From positions 1 to 64,000 of the forward strand of contig JAIPHJ010000008.1 of NCBI GenBank assembly GCA_021735245.1: a DNA stretch of 64,000 nt. The letters are read 5' to 3'. The notes under the pieces are model-generated. The model was not told the origin of the DNA, did no database searches, and saw only the letters and a list, made by a program, of their open reading frames with translations. The position numbers and the translations under genes are program-made. Positions 57,713 through 64,000 of this stretch are shown here, piece by piece (positions within the stretch are counted from its first letter, which is position 1; the number at the start of each line of letters is the position of its first letter). The stretch is from Candidatus Bipolaricaulota bacterium. Its GTDB lineage: Bacteria; Bipolaricaulota; Bipolaricaulia; M55B111.

Positions 57713-57966
57713 GATTACCCTCCTATTTATTTGTTGAATCGAGTAAGAAATCCTTACTTAGGCTAAAATTACTATACTATGATAAACTGAAATTATCAAA
57801 CTCGCCGGTTTCGCCAACTGTAAATGATCTTACTAGGGTTCGTTCTTTTACCAGTGTGTCTGTTGGCCGAAACAAGGCTCCATGCAAAGCCAAAGAGTTT
57901 ATAAGGCTCATTTTGGATTTAGTGTATTATAGCCTCCAGAGGCGAGGGTTGGGGCTGTCGTAACTT

Positions 57967-57994
57967 TTAACAAATTCTTAACATTTCATTAATA
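57967..57994 (+). promoter_or_regulatory. PhoP-box-like site before two-component system 2
   Basis: TTAACA at 57967 and 57978 and TTAATA at 57989 lie exactly 11 bases apart. This is the B. subtilis PhoP-box pattern (TT.ACA direct repeats in phase). The last repeat is only 10 bases before AUG 58005, so the leader is very short. The regulator at 58005 is the obvious candidate to bind it. Confidence 0.65.
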
Positions 57995-58004
57995 AGTTAT
58001 CTAT

Positions 58005-58709
58005 ATGGACAAGAAAATACTGGTTGTCGACGACGATAAAGAGCTCGTGGATTTCCTCGAAGATTATCTTGAAAAAGACGGGTACTCCGTCACGGGAGCC
58101 TACAACGGGAAAGAAGCTCTCCAGTTATTTAGAAAGCGTGAGTTTGACCTGGTCGTCCTGGATCTCATGCTACCGGAGATGGACGGTTACAACGTATGTA
58201 AAAGGATGAGGCGCGATTCGGAAGTACCCATAGTTATGCTTACCGCGAAAACGGCCGATGAAGAAAAGATAAAAGGTCTCGATCTTGGAGCGGACGATTA
58301 CGTGACGAAGCCGTTTAATCCGGGAGAACTACTGGCCAGGATCAGAGCCTCGCTCAGGAGAGTCGAGAATGAAGATCAGCCAAAAGAACTCACTTACGGG
58401 GACCTTACCGTCAATTTTTCGAGAAAAGAGGTCCTACTGGACAACGAACCTGTAGACATTACCCCGACTGAGTTCAAAATACTGGCGGCCCTGGTCAAAG
58501 AACCGGACAAGGTATTTTCGAGAACTCAGCTTATCCATGCCGCCCTGGGCTTCGGGTACGAAAGCTTCGAGAGGACAATCGATGTGCATATCAAACACCT
58601 GAGGGACAAGATCGAACCGGATCCCCAGGATCCCAGTTATATAAAGACCGTCTTCGGTATGGGTTATAAGTTCGATTCCAGAGGGAAAGAAGGAGGTAGC
58701 GAAACATGA
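58005..58709 (+). CDS. OmpR/PhoP-family response regulator, system 2
   Basis: 234 residues. Receiver with VVDDDKELVDF, phospho-aspartate in LVVLDLMLPEMDG, MLTAKT and VTKPFNPGE; winged helix with ITPTEFKILAALV and DVHIKHLRDKIEPD. No Shine-Dalgarno precedes AUG 58005, and the phased site is directly upstream, so the message may be leaderless. It overlaps the kinase gene by four bases. It resembles PhoP/PhoB in repeat type, so a phosphate-starvation role is possible but unproven. Confidence 0.93.
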   Translation: MDKKILVVDDDKELVDFLEDYLEKDGYSVTGAYNGKEALQLFRKREFDLVVLDLMLPEMDGYNVCKRMRRDSEVPIVMLTAKTADEEKIKGLDLGADDYVTKPFNPGELLARIRASLRRVENEDQPKELTYGDLTVNFSRKEVLLDNEPVDITPTEFKILAALVKEPDKVFSRTQLIHAALGFGYESFERTIDVHIKHLRDKIEPDPQDPSYIKTVFGMGYKFDSRGKEGGSET

Positions 58710-60082
58710 TTTACAGCATTCGCTGGAAGTTGCTTGTGGGGTTCATCCTTATCGTGGCGGTTGCAATAGGTACGGTAGCTTTTGTTGCTAACCGGACCGC
58801 CACCCGGGAGTTCGACCGGTACATAACCCAGGACCAGGCGTTAAAATACCAGCGGCTCTCGCTAATGTTGTCCAGTTATTACGAACAGACCGGAAGCTGG
58901 GAAGGTGTACAGAAACTAATTGACAGAATAAGTAAGACTTATCAGAATCGAATCGTTCTCACAGGTGTCGAGGGAAGCGTGGTTGCTGATACCGCCGGTT
59001 TAACAGGTAGTTCCTCTCAGGATGCATTGAACCTGAAGATAGCGACCCTGGGAGAAGCGAATAACCCAAGCGGGTTCCTTTATCTCAAGGATAGAAAACG
59101 ATCGGAACTGGAAAAGATCTTTCTTTCTTCGGTCAACGAGTCTATTACCTTTGCGGCAATTATCTCCGTTCTGGCGGCAGTATTTCTTACTCTAATATAT
59201 TCAAGAAGGACGTTAAAGCCGATTAATGATATTACCTCGGCCGCCGAGAGGATAGAACGCGGTAATCTGGACCAGGAAGTAAAGGTAAAGTCACGGGACG
59301 AAGTGGGAAAGCTTGCCTCCGCCTTCAATTCCATGGCGGAGGAGTTGAAGAAACAGGAAAGGTTGAGGAAAGATATGGTCAGCGACGTAGCCCACGAGTT
59401 GAGAAGCCCTCTAACCAAGATTCACGGTTACCTGAAAGCGATAAAGGAGGGAACGATGGAAGCCAATGAAAAAGCAATCGATTCGCTTTACAGGAATTCC
59501 AAGTTGTTAAAGAGACTGGTTGATGATCTCCAAGACCTGGCGATGGCGGAGGCTGGCAAGCTAAACCTCGAGAAGCAACCTATCCTTTTAAGCGATATAA
59601 TCTCTAAAGCCAAAGAATCAATTCACCTCAGGCTGGAAGAAGGAAACCTTGAGTTAAATGTGGGCTCTAACGGCAAGGTACTTTTAAACGTGGATCCCGA
59701 CAGGATACACCAGGTACTGCAAAATCTCCTTGAAAACGCAATTATCCATAGCCCCGAGGGAGGAACGATACAATTAGGTACCGAACTCACCGACGATCAA
59801 GTTGAGATCAGTATTTCCGATGAAGGTGAAGGAATTCCGAAAGAGGATCTACCGCACGTATTTGATAGATTTTACCGGGTGGATCGGTCTCGCTCGCGGA
59901 CTACCGGAGGAACGGGATTAGGACTAACTATCTCGAAAGAATTGGTCGAGGCTCACGGTGGAAAAATTGATGTCAGAAGCGAAGAAGGCGAAGGTTCTAC
60001 CTTCACTGTAACCCTGCCTTACAAAGAAAAGGGGAGGGTTGCCGATAATCTGCCGCGAAACTGGGATAACCCTAACCAGTAG
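58706..60082 (+). CDS. Sensor histidine kinase, system 2
   Basis: 458 residues. Helix 1 at about 8-28, extracytoplasmic sensor (30-145), helix 2 at about 147-167, HAMP (168-220), HisKA with VAHELRSPLTKIHGYL, HATPase with NLLENAIIHSP, DEGEGIP and GTGLGLTISKELVEAHGG. All boxes complete. Similar overall design to the kinase at 53358 (same ARTREF/ATREF-like start of the sensor: NRTTQSEFRDY and NRTATREFDRY), so the two systems probably arose by duplication. Confidence 0.93.
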   Translation: MIYSIRWKLLVGFILIVAVAIGTVAFVANRTATREFDRYITQDQALKYQRLSLMLSSYYEQTGSWEGVQKLIDRISKTYQNRIVLTGVEGSVVADTAGLTGSSSQDALNLKIATLGEANNPSGFLYLKDRKRSELEKIFLSSVNESITFAAIISVLAAVFLTLIYSRRTLKPINDITSAAERIERGNLDQEVKVKSRDEVGKLASAFNSMAEELKKQERLRKDMVSDVAHELRSPLTKIHGYLKAIKEGTMEANEKAIDSLYRNSKLLKRLVDDLQDLAMAEAGKLNLEKQPILLSDIISKAKESIHLRLEEGNLELNVGSNGKVLLNVDPDRIHQVLQNLLENAIIHSPEGGTIQLGTELTDDQVEISISDEGEGIPKEDLPHVFDRFYRVDRSRSRTTGGTGLGLTISKELVEAHGGKIDVRSEEGEGSTFTVTLPYKEKGRVADNLPRNWDNPNQ

Positions 60083-60178
60083 ATTTTGAACCCGATGAAA
60101 AGGCTCTTCTCAGAATCCTTTTATCCTCTTGTTTCTATTAAATATAACCCTATTCTTATTTTTTAGGGGGTGATTTTG

Positions 60179-60913
60179 GTGAAATATACCCGTAAAGGAA
60201 ATGATTTAGTCAGCTATATGACAGCTAGCCTTCTGTTTCTACTGCTTTTCGCCACCCTCGCTATTCCAGTCCACGCTGATCAAGAAGAGAAGCAAAGTTC
60301 CACTGTAGCTATAGTAAACGGGGAAGAGATTACTAAAAGAAGCCTGGCGAGAAGGGCAGTGATCCAGCGGATACTTTTGGCTTTAAAAGGAGTACCGGAG
60401 TTCGCGAAATTTTTAATGAAGACCAAAGAAGGCCAAAGGGCCCTGGATGCTTACAGAAGCCACGTGATAGAAAAGTTGATCGAAGAAGAACTCATCCTCC
60501 AGAAAGCAGAATCCCGGGGGATCGAGGTAAAGGACCGAGAAATTGAAAACAGGTTGACAACCATAATTAACAGAACGAAGGAAGTTAAAAATAAAGAGGA
60601 ACTAATAGAGAAATTAAAGAAAGACCAGAGAACGCTCGAGGACCTCAAGGAAGAAATCCGTCGGAAAATTGTTAGGGAAAAACTCAGACGGGAAGTCGTT
60701 GGAAAGGTAAATGTAAGTGAATCGGAAATCCGTAATCATTACGAAAAAAACAAGGATTCTTTCCGGGGCAAAGACGGTGAAGTAAAACCCCTTGCAGAAG
60801 AAAAAGACCATATCCGAGAAAAGTTAAGGGAAGATAAGAAAGAAGCTCGTTGGAAAGAATGGCTGACAAAAGTTAAAAAGGAGGCGAAAATAGTCAGGGA
60901 TCTAAGAGATTGA
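60179..60913 (+). CDS. SurA/PrsA N-domain-like exported protein without a rotamase domain
   Basis: About 244 residues. Signal peptide or anchor (YMTASLLFLLLFATLAIPVHA), then a SurA N-terminal chaperone domain: VAIVNGEEITKRSLARRA, YRSHVIEKLIEEELILQKAESRGIEV and EIRNHYEKNKDSF. The parvulin rotamase domain that normally follows is missing, replaced by a short helical, highly charged end. It would act as an exported holdase. GUG 60179 is best placed after AGGGGGTG. It lies 97 bases after kinase 2 and may belong to its regulon. Confidence 0.8.
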   Translation: MKYTRKGNDLVSYMTASLLFLLLFATLAIPVHADQEEKQSSTVAIVNGEEITKRSLARRAVIQRILLALKGVPEFAKFLMKTKEGQRALDAYRSHVIEKLIEEELILQKAESRGIEVKDREIENRLTTIINRTKEVKNKEELIEKLKKDQRTLEDLKEEIRRKIVREKLRREVVGKVNVSESEIRNHYEKNKDSFRGKDGEVKPLAEEKDHIREKLREDKKEARWKEWLTKVKKEAKIVRDLRD

Positions 60914-61141
60914 CTGTTAAGGACCTGAAATCCAGCACACCCTTCAATGGAGCCTCCTTTCTAGGGCTTTCTTTATTAACTTTTTTCTCTTCCAAAAACA
61001 ATTATCTACCCAAATCCTTCCAGACCTCTATTTTGTTAATAAGATTTTAAAATTGACTTTCTAAATTATAAGCGATCAGAGTTCGGGGAAGTGAAGTCCA
61101 ACGATCAATTTACCCTATAACTTTAACAGGGAGGTAAAAAG

Positions 61142-61483
61142 ATGGAAGTCGAATTCAGAGTCAACTCGGACCATTTAGGTTGGGACGACCCCGCAATAGA
61201 GCCGGCGATACAGGAATACACCAGCCCTCTCTGGCCCTTTGGCAGGAGGGAAAAGGCTCAGGCAGTACTTGAGGAAAAACAGAAGGAGTTGCTGGAAAAG
61301 CACGGGATAGAGGAGGACTCGTCGCTCGGTGTAACCGTTCTTAAAGTCGATGGAGTGGAAACAGAAGAAGAGGCTTGGGAAGTAATTAAATCCTTCCAGG
61401 AAGATATCGACAAATTGTACCGGGAAGAGTTCGGACTGGATGAACCTCTCGAAGTTGCAATTAGAGAAAGAGCGAGGGCTTAG
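61142..61483 (+). CDS. Hypothetical protein
   Basis: 113 residues, acidic, no signal peptide. A proline-rich N-terminal third (DDPAIEPAIQEYTSPLWPFG) is followed by helices rich in K and E. GGGAGGTAAAAAG precedes AUG. No family recognised. The gap before it (60914-61141) holds an imperfect foldback near 60950-60970 that may end the previous transcript. Confidence 0.55.
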   Translation: MEVEFRVNSDHLGWDDPAIEPAIQEYTSPLWPFGRREKAQAVLEEKQKELLEKHGIEEDSSLGVTVLKVDGVETEEEAWEVIKSFQEDIDKLYREEFGLDEPLEVAIRERARA

Positions 61484-61522
61484 GGTTACCTCCACAGAAC
61501 ATTCCTAAATAATAAACGCCTT

Positions 61523-61993
61523 ATGAGGTGGCTCGTGAAGCTTAAGGAAAGGATTCCATTCCCTGGAGGAGATGGTGTCGGAACTGAGGAGCAACAAGGT
61601 AGAGTTCGTCTCCTGGGTAAGTTAGAGGACCTTGAATCTTTTGAAGTTTCCGACTTCAATAAACTGTTCAAGGCCGCCGCAATCAAACTAGAGAACCGAG
61701 TGGATAATGGATCCGTCTTTCTAGGAGATGAGATCGCTCGTAATGTAAACAAGGAAGACCTTCTGGAACAACACCTTTCTTATCGGGTGGAGGTGTCTGA
61801 AGAAGAAAGTAGTCTTCTAAAAGAGACAACTACGGTTAAAATCATCCATGTCATCCTTAGAGCTCAGCCCAACGATGCCATTGAGATAAACGGTCCCCAT
61901 GATATCTCCTCCCGCTACAAAGAAGCTCTTAAGGACGCATTCAACGAAATCACTGGTGAGAACATAACCTTCCAGGATATAGTAAAGGACTGA
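61523..61993 (+). CDS. Hypothetical protein
   Basis: 156 residues, no signal peptide. Residues 30-155 look alpha/beta, with LEDLESFEVSDFNKLFKAAA and VKIIHVILRAQPNDAIEING. The ribosome site is weak (TTATGAGG before the start region). It is followed after 10 bases by the acetyltransferase gene, so the two may be co-translated. No family recognised. Confidence 0.55.
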   Translation: MRWLVKLKERIPFPGGDGVGTEEQQGRVRLLGKLEDLESFEVSDFNKLFKAAAIKLENRVDNGSVFLGDEIARNVNKEDLLEQHLSYRVEVSEEESSLLKETTTVKIIHVILRAQPNDAIEINGPHDISSRYKEALKDAFNEITGENITFQDIVKD

Positions 61994-62003
61994 GACATCC
62001 TTC

Positions 62004-62609
62004 ATGTCAAAGAGTTGTGTAATAGAAAGTGAACAACTTTGTTTTAAGCCGCTGGAGCGGAGGTACCTCGACCGCTACATAAGCTGGCTAAACGATCCCA
62101 GGTTAAATCGCCACCTGGGTCCTATTACTGGTTCTCTATTTACCAAAGAGAAGGGCGAAGAGTGGTACAACCGGATGAAGGAACAAAATGACAAGCGTAT
62201 TTTCTCATTCCACCCCAAGGAAGGAGAAGTCGAGCCAATAGGTTACTGCGGTCTCTACCAAATAGATCACAGACACGAGAGGGCGACGATCCAGGTAATT
62301 ATTGGAGAAGAAGAGTATAGAGGACGAGGTTTCGGAACGGAGATAACGAGACTTCTGCTTGACTATGGCTTTTCTCTGCTTAGCCTCGACTCAGTCAGTT
62401 TGTCCTTCATGGAGACCAACAGTAAGGCCCGGCGGGTTCCCAAGAAACTCGGGTTCCGAGAGGCGGGTAGGTTGAGAAACTACTGGAATGTCGACGGAAA
62501 GTACTATGACAGGATATTGATGGATATCACTAGAGAAGAGTTCTACGAAGAGAACGAGGCACAAATTGCCGATAACTACCTTCAAATCGAGACCAAAATT
62601 AAGGGGTGA
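62004..62609 (+). CDS. GNAT acetyltransferase (RimJ/RimL type)
   Basis: 201 residues. Typical features are LCFKPLERRYLDRYISWLND at the start, GYCGLYQIDHRHERATIQVIIGE in the beta sheet, and the acetyl-CoA loop GRGFGTEITRLLLDYGF. The late motif METNSKARRVPKKLGFREAG matches the family, with an RVPKK in place of the usual RAIRL-like helix. It transfers an acetyl group to an amino group, substrate unknown (ribosomal protein, antibiotic or a sugar amine). It overlaps the start region of the next gene. Confidence 0.85.
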   Translation: MSKSCVIESEQLCFKPLERRYLDRYISWLNDPRLNRHLGPITGSLFTKEKGEEWYNRMKEQNDKRIFSFHPKEGEVEPIGYCGLYQIDHRHERATIQVIIGEEEYRGRGFGTEITRLLLDYGFSLLSLDSVSLSFMETNSKARRVPKKLGFREAGRLRNYWNVDGKYYDRILMDITREEFYEENEAQIADNYLQIETKIKG

Positions 62610-62614
62610 TTGAT

Positions 62615-63163
62615 TTGGCAAAAGCGGACGAATCGGACAAAAATTTGTGGCTACAGAGAGGAAAACTCTCCCTGTACGCAATAGTTGCTGCGGGGATAGG
62701 GTTCCTTGTTGGTCTGTATATTGTCGCTCCCATGATGCCAAAAACGGCGGCTTACGTGCCCGATGCGGTAAAGAAAATGGAAACGGATGTGGTCGGTTTT
62801 ACCAATCCCGGAAACGGAGAGTTATTACTTCCGGTAAAATTAACCGAGGAAGAAGACGCAGTGGATAAGGGGTTGAACAGTATCGGATCAGAAGCGTGGG
62901 GGAATACTTATCTACTTTTCGACGAGGGAGACGTGACTTCATGGGGGGGAGATTTCGACGTAAGTAAGATAAAGGCTTCCCTCTCTTTTGCAGGAATGAA
63001 CGGTGAAGGTGAAGTAGTAGAAGTTAAAGAAGCTGAGGTAGGTGACGAAGAAGTTGAAATAGAGAGCGACCACCGGTGGGTGCTAATCATGAAAACAGAG
63101 GTTATGAATGAGTACGGTATAAAAGCTGGCTCGAAACTCATGACGAATACTCTGCCTGATTAG
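62615..63163 (+). CDS. Membrane-anchored extracytoplasmic protein, unknown
   Basis: About 182 residues. One N-terminal helix (SLYAIVAAGIGFLVGLYIVA) anchors an outward beta-rich domain with VVGFTNPGNGELLLPVKL and many acidic residues. UUG 62615 is well spaced from AAGGGG; GUG 62606 would overlap the previous stop. It is the last gene before a terminator. No family recognised. Confidence 0.6.
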   Translation: MAKADESDKNLWLQRGKLSLYAIVAAGIGFLVGLYIVAPMMPKTAAYVPDAVKKMETDVVGFTNPGNGELLLPVKLTEEEDAVDKGLNSIGSEAWGNTYLLFDEGDVTSWGGDFDVSKIKASLSFAGMNGEGEVVEVKEAEVGDEEVEIESDHRWVLIMKTEVMNEYGIKAGSKLMTNTLPD

Positions 63164-63212
63164 TAGTAAAAAATCTTTAAACTAACCCGTGGGTTAGATC
63201 CCACAATCCCTG

Positions 63213-63248
63213 AGCAGGCTGCCTCGGATCGTTTCGGGGCAGTCTGCT
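63213..63248 (+). terminator. Rho-independent terminator
   Basis: AGCAGGCTGCC (63213-63223) pairs with GGCAGTCTGCT (63238-63248) with one mismatch, and ATCTCTTTATATTTATT follows. A shorter palindrome CTAACCCGTGGGTTAG lies just before (63182-63197). Confidence 0.75.
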
Positions 63249-63260
63249 ATCTCTTTATAT

Positions 63261-63473
63261 TTATTCAGCAAAACTTCCGGTCTTCACAAATACCGCGTGG
63301 CAATCTCCCTGCTCGGCCAGGTCTTGGCAGTCTTCGCAAACCTCTTCAGGTTCGCCGTAGGACTTGTCGATTCGTTTTTCTGAATTTTCTAAAGCATCGC
63401 CCTCGCCCATTTCTTCTAAATGTTCCCGACAGAAGTGGTAACGATCTTTTTCTTCTTCCAATTTTACATACAT
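63261..63473 (-). CDS. Small Cys/His-rich protein
   Basis: 70 residues with HFCREHLEEM near residue 13 and EVCEDCQDLAEQGDCHAVF near 45, a spacing that suggests a zinc site. AGGAGGTAAAGCCAA precedes AUG. Acidic, no signal peptide. It converges on the terminator at 63213. Function unknown. Confidence 0.65.
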   Translation of the reverse strand: MYVKLEEEKDRYHFCREHLEEMGEGDALENSEKRIDKSYGEPEEVCEDCQDLAEQGDCHAVFVKTGSFAE

Positions 63474-63731
63474 TTGGCTTTACCTCCTACCTGATCAATT
63501 TTTGTTTATGTGCTCTCGCAAGAAAAATAAGAAGTGATTGTTAAAGTCTTATTAACGATTATCTTCTCACGGAGATGGGGATAACCTCGTTTAAAGGCAT
63601 CTGCTCGAGATTAATATTAAGATTTTATCAATCTCACAACCTTCTATTTGAGGTGACCTGAATCCCATAGAATTTAAATAATTCCCCACTCTAACTACCC
63701 GTAGAACCAGTAAGTAAAAAGAAAGAAAGGG

Positions 63732-63833
63732 GTGAAACCAACGGGTTGGGTTAAGATTGCAGCCCGGCGCTCGGAGGACTTTGCTGAAAATTATAAGGCA
63801 GTAGCAAATCCTCAAAAGATCAGTTCAGGATAG
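63732..63833 (+). CDS. Possible small ORF, doubtful
   Basis: A 33-residue frame from GUG 63732, with GAAAGAAAGGGG directly before it, begins MKPTGWVKIAARRSEDFAEN. The ribosome site touches the start codon, which is unusual. The rest of 63474-64000 is AT-rich without a convincing gene or hairpin. Confidence 0.2.
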   Translation: MKPTGWVKIAARRSEDFAENYKAVANPQKISSG

Positions 63834-64000
63834 AATATGGTTTGTAAAAATAATATCTCTACCAGAAAGAATAAGCCGGAGAAGAGGTATGGAAGAATTG
63901 TAAAACCGTTGATACTGTAGTTTTTAGGTTGACAGTCGAAAAAGTTTGTCGAGAAAGACGCTATCGATAATAAAAGGATCAGTTTTTTGTCAAAAAGGTA

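Noticed and set aside
1-64000. CRISPR arrays, rRNA, tRNA or prophage modules
   Set aside because: No regularly spaced repeats, no rRNA or tRNA signatures and no capsid, terminase or tail genes were found on reading through the window.

Overview
The window is a dense, mostly single-copy stretch of bacterial chromosome with no rRNA or tRNA gene, no CRISPR array and no intact transposase. Middling G+C, frequent UUG/GUG starts with strong Shine-Dalgarno sequences, a c-di-GMP riboswitch, a PASTA-free two-component repertoire with PhoP-box-like sites, three solute-binding-protein ABC importers, an Mrp-type cation antiporter, two MscS channels and a large arsenic island fit a free-living, probably anaerobic and osmotically or alkali challenged bacterium (Bacillota-, Halanaerobiaeota- or Thermotogota-like). 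I cannot name the species or phylum from the sequence.

Layout. 1-9.7 kb: a PfkB sugar kinase, a sugar ABC importer, an NAGPA-type phosphodiester glycosidase that seems to start at AUC, and a fusion of a GlmU-like nucleotidyltransferase with a phosphohexomutase; together these read as uptake and activation of a (GlcNAc-like) sugar. 9.9-13.7 kb (minus): a phosphonate/phosphate-type importer phnD-C-E-E. 13.9-19 kb (minus): an alpha-glucoside-type ABC importer with a six-hairpin glycosidase and a decayed uridine kinase gene. 19.1-23.6 kb: an Mrp antiporter operon (E, F, G, DUF4040 fused to a solute-binding domain, B, C, D). 23.9-30.5 kb: DUF599 protein, PAS-GGDEF-EAL enzyme, two MscS channels, CorA. 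30.9-36.4 kb: tandem c-di-GMP-I riboswitches ahead of a small exported protein, a broken paralogue of it, and a 1066-residue surface protein. 36.4-41.6 kb: PiT phosphate permease, exported proteins, a rubrerythrin-like protein and a deformylase-like protein. 41.6-46.7 kb (minus): arsenic island (two ArsR, thioredoxin, permease, thioredoxin-CcdA fusion, ArsC, ACR3). 46.8-51.4 kb: HPP protein and a CoA ligase-GNAT protein. 51.7-55.6 kb: a two-component system flanked by two exported proteins whose promoters share an identical 11-bp phased operator. 55.6-57.7 kb: an AT-rich scar with a serine recombinase remnant, an unknown membrane protein and an orphan AbrB antitoxin. 58-63.5 kb: a second two-component system with a PhoP-box-like site, a SurA-N-type protein and several unknown small proteins.

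How parts work together. Each of the three importers has a stable hairpin directly after the binding-protein gene, which would give more binding protein than permease. The PAS-GGDEF-EAL enzyme can make or remove the ligand of the riboswitches 4.5 kb away. The two exported proteins beside the first two-component system are very probably its regulon. A dispersed family of hairpin repeats (five copies of one hairpin type, four of a second, two joint copies) recurs between operons and may derive from IS200/IS605-type elements.

The most notable items are the DUF4040-solute-binding-domain fusion inside the Mrp antiporter, the matched phased operators around the first two-component system, the tandem c-di-GMP riboswitch, the NAGPA/GlmU-mutase operon with its AUC start, and the repeat family with a nested foldback element.
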